Shown: positions 51,301-56,840 of the stretch, in pieces
Layout: each line of letters begins with the position of its first letter
How positions within the stretch are numbered: position 1 is the stretch's first letter
Assembly (NCBI RefSeq): GCF_000471905.2
Contig: NW_006498507.1
Span: 7,288,763-7,352,762, forward strand
Length of the DNA stretch: 64,000 nucleotides
Direction of reading: 5' to 3'
Origin: Amborella trichopoda
Taxonomy: Eukaryota > Streptophyta > Magnoliopsida > Amborellales > Amborellaceae
Position numbers and translations under genes: made by a program
Notes under the pieces: model-generated
Seen by the model: only the letters and a program-made list of their open reading frames with translations
Told to the model about the DNA's origin: nothing
Databases searched by the model: none

Positions 51301-54300
51301 TAACAAACCTAAGTGTCCGACAAGATCACATGGATCCATGTGGGTACAGTGTAAAGTTACTGACATGAACAGTGACATAAAGTGGGTACAGTGTAAAGTT
51401 GCCGACATGAACAGTGACATAAAATGGGTACAGTGTAAAGTAGCAGACATGAACAATGACATAAAGTGGGTACAATGTAAAGTTGCCAACATGATTGCTG
51501 TCATGAACAGTGACAGCATCCTTATCTTCTCAGTCTGTATCGTAGGCTAGGGGTAAGCCATCTGAGTCATAGCTAGGAGAAGAGTGGTTGGAGGGACTGT
51601 GAGAGGGTCCGGTGTAAGAATCATCACTAGAGCTGGTGCTTGGCTATCCTTCTGGGGGAGGAGGATTATCAGCTAGCCATAGATGTAATTGATGAAGGAG
51701 TTCAGCTCCGAGAGGGGTCTCATCATTCCATATTGTTATTCCTGAAAGCACATCCAAAGGAATCCATTCTAGCTGGATTCTGTTAATGTAGCACATAATA
51801 TTTTTCAATTCTTTCCAAAGATCAGTCTGAAACATCAAAAAATTTAGGAGATTAGAATCATATCATCCAATGGTCTGGATATGGGGATGTTGGGTAATGA
51901 AGGCATGGTCAGGATAATTCTGTGGTTTCAGATCTTGATTAAAGGCTATAATGATATACGGTTTGTGGTAATAATCAAAAGATTCAGTCCATTGATTATA
52001 ATGGTAATGCTTTAAGAGAAATTTGTAAAAGTTGAAAGCTCTTGGGTTAGGGTGGATATAATTATTCCATTGTAAGAAATGGCAATGTCTTAAGTAAGAC
52101 AATAGTTTTCTTACATGAAAATTGAAACAAATATGGTTGTTTTGGGTAAGATACCAAAAGAAACACATGGCTTCTTTAGGCATGTTGTAATAATGTCTGG
52201 TTTGGAATAGGGAGAGAAATGGATAATTAGGATGGCATCGAATTCCTTGAAAACATTCTCCATGGTTTTTGACTAAAATCTTATGCATTTTTTGTTGCAT
52301 AAATTCATTTCGTGCTTCTATTGTTTTGTTGAGAATGATGTCAAAAATTTCTTTAGGAATTTCTCTTGGTTCATCTTCTTCAATCTTGATGATGGGTCCC
52401 ATGAAAGGGACTATTTGAAAAGAATTTTCTTCTGGTTTTCGTCTTTTGGAAAACATAGCTGCTAAAATATTGTTTTTTCCAAGAATATGTTTGACTTCAA
52501 AGTTCCATTAGGAAAACCAGTTTACCTATCTGAGTAATTGAGGATTTGGAAGAATTTTGTTTTTGAATTTCAGCATATTTGGAAAACTCGGCATATCCAT
52601 CTCTACAAGAAAAGAATGTCCTATGAGATGAAATTGGAAATTTTCAATTCCTCTTTTTACAGCAAGGATTTCTTTAAATGTGGAGTGGTAATGTTGTTTT
52701 GACTCTTTGAACTTTCCACTTTTGTATCCACAAATCATTCTATCTTTCTCTTTTTGTTCAAGCAAAATACAAGCCCAATATTCATCAGAAGCATCTGTCT
52801 GTAGAATCTGTTTTCCATTACAAGGGATTTTCAAGGGAGGAAGATTTTGAGATAAATCTTTGAGCTTAAGAACACACTCAGTTTGTTTGTTAGTCCATGG
52901 TGGTGCTTTCTTTTTCAGTAGGAGATAAAGAGGACTAGTGAAAGAGAAAGTCTAGGAATAAAGGGGACATATAATTTACAATTCCTAAAAACTGTTGAAT
53001 TTGTTTAACAGTAGGAAGCACATTAGGGAATTCCAAAACAATGGAAGCACGAAATGAATTTATGCAACAAAAAATGCATAAGATGTTAGTCAGAAACCAT
53101 GGAGAATGTTTTCAAGGAATTCGATGCCATCTTAATTATCCATTTCTCTCCCTATTCCAAACCAGACATTATTACAACATGCCTAAAGAAGCCATGTGTT
53201 TCTTTTGGTATCTTACCCAAAACAACCATATTTGTTTCAATTTTCATGTAAGAAAACTATTGTCTTACTTAAGACATTGTCATTTCTTACAATGGAATAA
53301 TTATATCCACCCTAACCCAAGAGCTTTCAACTTTTACAAATTTCTCTTAAAGCATTACCATTATAATCAATGGACTGAATCTTTTGATTATTACCACAAA
53401 CCCTATATCATTATAGCCTTTCATCAAGATCTGAAACCACAGAATTATCCTGACCATGCCTTCATTACCCAACATCCCCATATCCAGACCATTGGATGGT
53501 ATGATTCTAATCTCCTAAATTTTTGGATGTTTCAGACTGATCTTTGGAAAGAATTGAAAAATATTATGTGCTACATTAACAAAATCCAGCCATAATGGAT
53601 TCTTTTGGATGTGTTTTCAAGAATAACAATATGGAATGATGAGACCCCTCTCGAAGTTGAACTCCTTCATCAATTACATCTATGGCTAGCTGATAATCCT
53701 CCTCCCCCAGATGGACAGCCAAGCACCAGCTCTAGTGATGATTCTTGCACCGGACCCTCTCACAGTCCCTCCAACCACTCTTCTCCTAGCTATGACTCAA
53801 ATGGCTTACCCCTAGCCTACGATACAGACTGAGAAGATAAGGATGCTGACTGAGAAGATAAGGATGCTGTCGCTATGAGAAGATAAGGATGTTGTCACTG
53901 TTCATGACAGCAATCATGTCAGCAACTTTACACTATACCCACTTTATGTCATTGTTCATGTCTGCTACTTTACACTGTACCCACTTTATGTCACTGTTCA
54001 TGTCGGCAACTTTACACTATACCCACTTTATGTCACTGTTCATGTCAGTAACTTTACACTGTACCCACATGGATCCATGTGATCTTGTCGGCCACTTAGG
54101 TTTGTTATTTTAATTTTGGAGTCCGGATTTGAAATCCGATGCCTATATAAGGCCATGTAGGTTCAATCTTGAAGCCAGGAGCTCTTCTAAGCCTCTCAGC
54201 CTAGTTTAGTCGTGGTGTTCTTCTGCTTTGGTGTGTTTCCCTTCTGCTTTACCTTTTGTGCTTCAATCCTTGTTTCATGTAAATCCCTTCCAGGTATGTT

Positions 54301-56368
54301 ACATCTCTTTTAATGGTATCTGAACTTCTTTCTTGGTATATCATTATGTCATTATAATCTTTCTTATGTATCTATCTGTATACCTGTATGAAACAATTTT
54401 CCTTTATAATTCTATTAATAGCTTGTTTGTTTGGACTTCTCATTTCGGTGATGATTATAATGCTAGGCATAATTTTCCTGCGTCGTACTTAAAATATAAT
54501 TTCTAGCCTTGTATTAAAATTCAAATTTTCTTCTTGCTTTGCAGCGATTAGAGTTCCTTGGAGACTCAGTTTTGGATTACCTACTTACTAAACACTTCTA
54601 CAACATGTATCCGAGAATATCTCCACAATTATTAACAGATCTCAGGTCTGCTTCTGTGAATAATTATTGTTATGCACATGTAGCAGTTAAAGCTGGTTTG
54701 CATAAGCACATTCTCTATGCATCAAGTGAGCTGCACTCACAAATTGCATCCTCTATTAAGTGCATAAAGGACCTATCTCTTTCAGCATCAATGTTTGGGT
54801 GGGAAGCTGATACAGAATTTCCCAAGGCAAGTTTCCTGTCCCCTTTCTCTAATGTTTTATGCTTGTGGTTGTTGAACATTATAATCCAGTCACATACGGG
54901 TTTGCATTCTCTTTGTGGCTGTTTCATGTTTTCAGGTCTGAATATTTGCTGTAGAAAAAAAATTTATAATGGTGTCTAGTGGGGATTTTTCCCAATTTCT
55001 TTTTCTAGTGTTCTCTACGTCAAGAACTGTTCTTATTCCACCTGTCGGTGCTAATTGTTCTCTTGAGTATTTCCAATCCACATTATTAACTTTTGGGGTT
55101 TCATTACTTTGCTTGATACCTTGGATGAGGGCCTATAATATACCTGACACTTCCGAACAAGTTGATATGCCAAAAAAAGTAAATGACCTTATTGGGAATG
55201 CCCTTTGATATTTCTATACTTTGACTTCAACTAGGTGTTATACGTGTACTAATGAGGTGCTTCCAATAAGATGATACTGGACAAGGGAGGATTGTCAGTT
55301 GCCAGAAATTCCCTTCTTTGATATTGCCTGGAGTTCTGATATACATGCAGTATCAAAGTCAGAAATTAGTTTGTTCGAAAGGCTGCTTTCTATGGTAGCT
55401 TTCTCTTTCCAGAGTGCTTACAGGAAGGAAACTTGTAAAACTAATCACAAAGCAAAACACTGCCCAAGTGGTTGCTTCTCCTGAGCTTGGATGCATTGAT
55501 GTCAAGATGAACTTAATCAGTTCCTCAACAATGCAGCTAATGGTATCTTTCGTCTGTTGATAGTGGTGCTGATTCTCAATAACGTAGTCATTCTGAACTT
55601 CGAAGTTTACAATGATTCCCTTGTAATCCCCCTTTTGACAAATAGTTAGAAAGATCACAGCCCCTTAGATTTGCCACATATCGTAGTTAACGACATCAAT
55701 CGTGTGTGTGTGTCTGTGCATTGATTGATTTCTTTTTATGTGGTTACCTTGCTTTCTTGGTAGTTATGTTTCAATCAAACATTTTTTACCACTATGATTA
55801 TCATACATTATCTTGTTTTTGTTCTGTAAATTTTCATGACAATTATTAGGTTATATGCATATATTGTATTAGAAAGGTACTTCGGCCATATGGTCCGAGA
55901 GCAACACAATTAATGTGCTTTAATTCATATTCATCTCCTTGTAATAATTATTAGTCAACAAATATAGTTTTCTTTCTACTTCCTTGCAAGTCTCATACAG
56001 AAGAATTTGGGTTCTTACAGGTGCTTGGAGATGTAATCGAATCAATAGCTGGGGCCATTCTGGTTGATTCTGGCTTTAACAAGGAGGTAGTCTGGAGAAG
56101 CATTAGACCTATATTAGAACCATTGGTCACTCTAGAAACAGTGAAGATCGAACCCGTGAGGGAGCTTGAAGAACTCTGTTCGAAAAGATCATATAAGAAG
56201 GAAAAGTCATTTTCAGTTGCAGATGGTTTGACTTATGCTACATTCACTGTGAAAGTGGATGGAGTGTCCTATAGCAATACTTGCTCTGCAAGAAACAGAA
56301 AGATGGCAAAAAAATTTGCTGCAAAAGCATTACTGGAGACTATGAAGGCCAGTATTCCTGGACTCTGA
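20745..56368 (+). CDS. DCL2: DICER-LIKE 2, full gene, 22 exons, 1422 aa
   Basis: DCL2 cuts long double-stranded RNA into 22-nt siRNAs in antiviral defence and secondary silencing. The exons join in consistent phase to 4269 coding bases (1422 residues plus stop), close to the roughly 1390 of Arabidopsis DCL2. The order of domains is: helicase ATP-binding (about 37-230), helicase C (about 396-515), DUF283 (about 565-655), PAZ (about 830-960), RNase IIIa (about 985-1165), RNase IIIb (about 1185-1340) and one dsRBD (about 1345-1415). The single dsRBD and conserved blocks such as the PK/VLGDVIE junction and the TPHNG motif fit DCL2 rather than DCL1, 3 or 4. The ATG at 20745 lies 36 codons before the conserved ARSYQ start of the helicase, in frame and in good context (AACAATGG). 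No stop or frameshift is seen, so it looks functional. The gene spans 35.6 kb because its introns carry many transposons. Confidence 0.97.
21375..22245 (+). other. DCL2 intron 3 (871 bp)
   Basis: A GT-AG intron with a (TC)n run near 21406-21429. No transposon is recognised in it. Confidence 0.85.
23020..24215 (+). other. DCL2 intron 6 (1196 bp)
   Basis: A GT-AG intron. Near 23925-23965 it holds a short RTE 3' end scrap, TATCCCAATTAGTTGGG then AAAAGGCTCTGATGATGATG. Otherwise nothing is recognised. Confidence 0.8.
25316..25665 (+). mobile_element. RTE-clade LINE 3' fragment in intron 7
   Basis: The plus strand reads [18 protein letters not shown], then [11 protein letters not shown], a stop, [29 protein letters not shown] and IHIADPK, then AATAGTTGGAATACGGC and a GATGATGGGG tail. 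This is the RLRWxGHV C-terminal block and end of a plant RTE LINE, broken by at least one stop and a small frameshift, with no 5' part. Confidence 0.78.
26105..26420. other. GC-rich block, possible organelle-DNA insert
   Basis: About 300 bases of balanced to GC-rich sequence (CGCCCCGACCTTGCTTGCCC, CCAAGTAGGGCAATCGCC, CCAGGTCGGGACATTCAATG) stand out sharply from an intron that is otherwise AT-rich. The composition and words resemble plant mitochondrial intergenic DNA, so a nuclear mitochondrial insert is my best guess. A short open frame at 26153-26419 shows no known protein family. Confidence 0.35.
26660..26860. repeat. 101-bp tandem duplication
   Basis: Two adjoining units begin ACTAGCCATGG at 26660 and 26761. 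Both contain AAAGCCATGAG, GAGATAGAGGAAGAATAATA and an A-rich end. Confidence 0.85.
27093..29426. mobile_element. hAT-type element with AGTACTCG words, split by a LINE
   Basis: The left part (27093-27424) starts CAGTGTTTGAAACCACTAC and holds GAGTACTCGGGCC and GAGTACTCGACTCGAGTAG. The right part (29310-29426) holds GTAACTCGGG, GAGTACTCGGC and ends TTAACATCATTG. The AT-rich core matches those at 14340-14590 and 33250-33360. The LINE at 27425-29289 sits in this core. Without the LINE the element would be about 450 bp. No clean target duplication is visible around its outer ends. Confidence 0.6.
27425..29289 (-). mobile_element. 5'-truncated L1-type LINE with target duplication
   Basis: On the minus strand this gives [20 protein letters not shown] (end of the reverse transcriptase region), a long linker, the zinc-binding zf-RVT block [18 protein letters not shown], and an RNase H-like end with [15 protein letters not shown] and [13 protein letters not shown]. 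This is the 3' third of a plant L1-type ORF2. The T run at 27426-27437 is its poly(A) tail on the opposite strand. The 20 bases GAAAACATANAAAACATATC occur at 27405-27424 and 29290-29309 with one mismatch, giving the target site duplication. Frameshifts separate the three blocks. Confidence 0.9.
29576..30403 (+). CDS. DCL2: DCL2 exons 8-10: helicase linker
   Basis: Exons: 29576-29704, 29800-29932 and 30304-30403 (residues 276 to about 396). They encode the helical stretch between the two helicase lobes, including [15 protein letters not shown] and [12 protein letters not shown], which aligns with the ISSTLTYCLDDLGI and LIETLL parts of Arabidopsis DCL2. This is the least conserved part of the protein. 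The exon limits rest on splice sites and phase: 0, then 1, then 2. Confidence 0.88.
29933..30303 (+). other. DCL2 intron 9 (371 bp)
   Basis: A GT-AG intron. Nothing further recognised. Confidence 0.85.
30750..30812 (+). repeat. tRNA-like SINE fragment
   Basis: GTGGCCGTGCAG resembles a pol III A box, and GGGTTCGAATCCC, 40 bases later, is a perfect B box / T-arm. The sequence does not fold into a full tRNA (no proper acceptor or anticodon arm), so it is more likely a tRNA-derived SINE head than a tRNA gene. Confidence 0.4.
32199..32350. repeat. 76-bp tandem duplication
   Basis: Two adjoining units start GGTATTG at 32199 and 32275. Each holds CACAATGACATGGTGCACC, AATGACATTGATACAACTCC and GGGTCATGGG, with a few differences. 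Confidence 0.9.
33151..34064. mobile_element. Non-autonomous hAT-type element inside Copia
   Basis: It starts CAGTGTAGGAAAAATCG and ends CGATTTTTCCTACACTG, a perfect 17-base inverted repeat. The 8 bases TCTATGAG flank it at 33143-33150 and 34065-34072, the hAT-type target duplication. The ends carry CCGGTTTCAGCC and CCGGTTTACCGG / CCGGTTAACCG words, and the middle is AT-rich. It interrupts the gag-like region of the Copia fossil, and is itself interrupted by the TIR element at 33366-33752. Confidence 0.92.
33366..33752. mobile_element. TIR element family copy E (best copy)
   Basis: The ends are TATAAGGTTGCAACTTTAAA and AAGCTTGCAACCTTATAG, then AAACCGCACCC on the right. ATACTTATT stands on both sides (33345-33353 and just after 33752), a 9-base direct repeat that could be its target duplication and would point to a Mutator-like origin. 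The interior follows the family order (CAAGATGTATGAATATT, TTTTATAATTAGATACGA, ACACCAAAATTACATG). No coding region. Confidence 0.72.
34369..35477. mobile_element. GC-ended hAT-like element with AT-rich tandem core
   Basis: The left end holds GAGGCAGCCGCCTAGG and AGGCAGCCTAGGCGGGC; the right end holds GGGCGCCTAGC, TTTTACGCC and GTCTAGGCGTTGTTTGAAAAA. The same GCCTAGGCG words and TTTCAAAAAACG end occur at the hAT transposase locus (61482) and at 41255-41280. Between the ends, about 34560-35380 is a tandem array of about six units of 130-145 bases. The exact ends and target duplication are unclear. It is inserted in the Copia fossil. Confidence 0.65.
34560..35380. repeat. 130-145 bp AT-rich tandem array
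   Basis: The word GATAAATTAGTAATTAC, or a close variant, recurs at 34668, 34803, 34937, 35067, 35212 and 35296. Each unit also holds CCAATAAATTAATAATTA, GCATTTTCATAGTTATTAT and CAATGAATTAATTACTAT. Confidence 0.9.
38345..38580. repeat. GA-rich minisatellite (GAGAGATGGAGTTTT)n
   Basis: GAGAGATGGAGTTTTAGAGA and variants repeat imperfectly across the whole stretch. A pure (GA)n run follows the assembly gap at 39003-39019, so the gap very likely lies in a longer GA-rich array. Confidence 0.9.
38647..39002. other. Assembly gap (356 N)
   Basis: A run of N within DCL2 intron 10, bordered on the right by (GA)n. Confidence 0.99.
39413..39859 (+). CDS. DCL2: DCL2 exons 11-12: helicase C domain
   Basis: Exons: 39413-39605 and 39699-39859 (residues 396-514). 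Conserved blocks: [35 protein letters not shown], and motif VI QSRGRAR at residues 496-502. For exon 11 the acceptor at 39412 was preferred to the CAG at 39391, because only 39412 keeps the frame from exon 10 and restores the conserved RCIIFV block. Confidence 0.95.
39860..41447 (+). other. DCL2 intron 12 (1588 bp)
   Basis: A GT-AG intron. It holds a 36-bp tandem duplication (units at 40726 and 40762, each with ATATGCTTTTCTCAGGCTG) and near 41255-41280 the end CTGCCTAGCGTTTTTTGAAA then CATTG, which matches the end of the hAT family at 61482. Confidence 0.85.
41448..45099 (+). CDS. DCL2: DCL2 exons 13-18: DUF283, PAZ and start of RNase IIIa
   Basis: Exons: 41448-41666, 41862-42091, 42340-42614, 42724-43172, 43262-43365 and 44903-45099 (residues 514-1005). 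The DUF283 fold starts at [18 protein letters not shown] and includes PRFDI and RLPKSCPIP. The PAZ domain, which holds the 3' overhang end of dsRNA, includes [14 protein letters not shown] and [10 protein letters not shown]. Exon 18 begins the first RNase III domain with VELPPELC and [19 protein letters not shown], the typical Dicer ELCxxxPIS block. Confidence 0.93.
43366..44902 (+). other. DCL2 intron 17 (1537 bp)
   Basis: A GT-AG intron holding the MITE at 43440-43694. The rest, 43695-44902, shows nothing recognised. Confidence 0.85.
43440..43694. mobile_element. TAGGGCTGGCAATG MITE in intron 17
   Basis: It starts TAGGGCTGGCAATG and ends CATTGCCACCCTTA, an inverted repeat of 14 bases with two mismatches. 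GTATTTGA on the left and GTATTTTT on the right could be a decayed 8-bp target duplication. The inside is rich in GGCCCGGGCC, GGCCTTGGCCC and GGCCACC words, unusual for this AT-rich gene. A relative of 6942-7215. Confidence 0.78.
45100..48669 (+). other. DCL2 intron 18 (3570 bp)
   Basis: A GT-AG intron. It holds a 60-bp tandem duplication around 45530-45640 (GGATTCATTTATTGA / CAGTTCTCATTCAGA) and a Copia relic at about 46740-47700. The remainder is unassigned. Confidence 0.85.
46740..47700 (+). mobile_element. Ty1/Copia reverse transcriptase-RNase H fossil
   Basis: Short blocks on the plus strand recall the Copia pol end: a VDD-type block near 46985-47015 and [15 protein letters not shown] near 47360-47405, in the usual order. 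No LTRs or gag are seen. It is heavily broken and old, and looks like a different copy from the one in intron 10. Confidence 0.6.
48670..50563 (+). CDS. DCL2: DCL2 exons 19-20: RNase IIIa catalytic part
   Basis: Exons: 48670-48879 and 50150-50563 (residues 1006-1213). The first RNase III signature, [13 protein letters not shown], holds E1025 and D1029. The second acidic pair, in [12 protein letters not shown], is D1126 and E1129. All four catalytic acids of domain IIIa are therefore kept. Exon 20 then starts the IIIb domain with [14 protein letters not shown] and [10 protein letters not shown]. Confidence 0.95.
48880..50149 (+). other. DCL2 intron 19 (1270 bp)
   Basis: A GT-AG intron. Its last quarter is a threefold 114-bp tandem repeat ending about 77 bases before exon 20. 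Confidence 0.88.
49731..50072. repeat. 114-bp tandem triplication
   Basis: Three units at 49731-49844, 49845-49958 and 49959-50072, each beginning ATGAATTATCAAAATGTAAT and ending in GAGGTCTATACTAYGGTT. They differ at only one or two positions, so the expansion is young. Confidence 0.95.
50777..51005. repeat. Dispersed GCGGCC repeat, second copy
   Basis: It begins CTATGCGGCCAAGCCCGCAT and holds AACATGGGGATCATGAAT, AACATTTGGACCGTTAG and CATTGTTTTTAGATG in the same order as 17085-17370. It ends where the caulimovirid begins, so the virus insertion may have cut it short. Confidence 0.55.
51019..52327 (-). repeat. Left arm of caulimovirid inverted repeat
   Basis: Starts ACAGGTATACAGATAGATAC and is the reverse complement of 53035-54387 with few differences. 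Length about 1309 bases against 1353 in the other arm. Confidence 0.92.
51340..51508. repeat. 42-bp tandem repeat, four copies, in the viral promoter region
   Basis: GTGGGTACAGTGTAAAG followed by a GACATGAACAGTGACATAAA-type half recurs at 51340, 51382, 51424 and 51466, exactly 42 bases apart. The mirror array lies at about 53895-54070 in the other arm. It stands just upstream of a TATA-like box when read in the viral direction. Confidence 0.92.
53035..54387 (+). repeat. Right arm of caulimovirid inverted repeat
   Basis: Ends GTATCTATCTGTATACCTGT, the mirror of the left arm start. It joins the core at an abrupt point near 53034/53035, where the RT-side sequence of the left copy stops and the second-protein sequence of the right copy begins. 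Confidence 0.92.
54545..56368 (+). CDS. DCL2: DCL2 exons 21-22: RNase IIIb and dsRBD
   Basis: Exons: 54545-54826 and 56021-56368 (residues 1214-1422). RNase IIIb has [13 protein letters not shown] with E1216 and D1220, and [12 protein letters not shown] with D1311 and E1314, so the second catalytic centre is also complete. The C-terminus is a single dsRNA-binding domain: PVRELEELC, then [12 protein letters not shown] and [13 protein letters not shown]. The intron between the two exons has donor AAG|GCAAGT, a GC-AG intron with an otherwise ideal donor. The stop is TGA at 56366-56368. Confidence 0.95.
54827..56020 (+). other. DCL2 intron 21 (1194 bp), GC-AG type
   Basis: Donor AAG|GCAAGTTT, acceptor TTCTTACAG|GTGC. 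The junction restores FPK-VLGDVIE exactly as in Arabidopsis DCL2, and no GT donor nearby would do so. A (GT)n-like run is near 55701-55715. No transposon recognised. Confidence 0.9.
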
Positions 56369-56840
56369 CCCTGCTATTGCTTGTGCAGTGAAAAATAAAC
56401 CACTTTGCTGTTTTGCTAAGAATTTATGTGATTATGTTTTTTGGTGGATCTGTGGGAAAATTCAGCGGTGGGTTTTGAATCTCGAGGTTTTATTACAGTT
56501 GCGAACACCTAAATTGTCGAGCTAGATCCCCAAATCCAGTCATCTAGTGGTTTATTCTAGTCAACTTGTGGATCATTTTACAAGGGGAAGTCCTTGCAGA
56601 TGTGCAGATTGCGTTTTGATTTGTCCTTTTGTTCCGAACCATCCATCCAGATCAAGAATCAGTGCTAGGGCTGGATGGGGTGTCCCTCGCAACAATATAC
56701 AGGTTTTGTGAAGCTTTTTTGCTATATATGCAATAAATGTTATTTGTTGGGTGGTTTTTGGGGCCAGGTATCCAGCCCCATGTAAAGAAAAAGTGTGTAT
56801 CTTCGTTTAATGAGCAATAGAAAGTCTTTGTCTAATATTG
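56369..56840 (+). terminator. DCL2 3' UTR and poly(A) signals
   Basis: AATAAA occurs at 56394-56399, only 26 bases after the stop, and again at 56732-56737, followed by GT-rich sequence (TGTTATTTGTTGGGTGG). The second is the more likely main signal. Confidence 0.5.

Larger units (their letters stand above)
51019..54387. mobile_element. Endogenous caulimovirid fossil, inverted repeat
   Basis: Two partial copies of a plant pararetrovirus lie in opposite directions. The left copy (53034 down to 51019, minus strand) has, in order, the end of reverse transcriptase, RNase H (about 52834-52500, with [11 protein letters not shown] and a FHLIGH block), a second protein of unknown function (about 52456-51640), and a promoter-like region. 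The right copy (53035-54387, plus strand) repeats the second protein and promoter region. The arms 51019-52327 and 53035-54387 are closely similar inverted repeats around a core of about 0.7 kb. TATA-like boxes lie near 51256-51265 and 54143-54150, and a primer-site-like word TGGTATCTGAAC near 54316. The RNase H words fit the Petuvirus/Florendovirus side of Caulimoviridae. It is partial and broken in several places. Arm similarity suggests a moderate age. Confidence 0.88.
50564..54544 (+). other. DCL2 intron 20 (3981 bp)
   Basis: A GT-AG intron. It holds a dispersed repeat (50777-51005) and an endogenous caulimovirid arranged as a large inverted repeat (51019-54387). Normal splicing must join 50563 to 54545 across it. 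Confidence 0.9.

Noticed and set aside
51338-51550. Short repetitive protein ([14 protein letters not shown]-type repeats)
   Set aside because: It is a translation of the 42-base tandem array (42 is a multiple of 3, so the frame stays open) in the viral promoter region, not a gene.
53889-54113. Short repetitive protein ([14 protein letters not shown] repeats)
   Set aside because: The same 42-base array, in the right arm, read in another frame.
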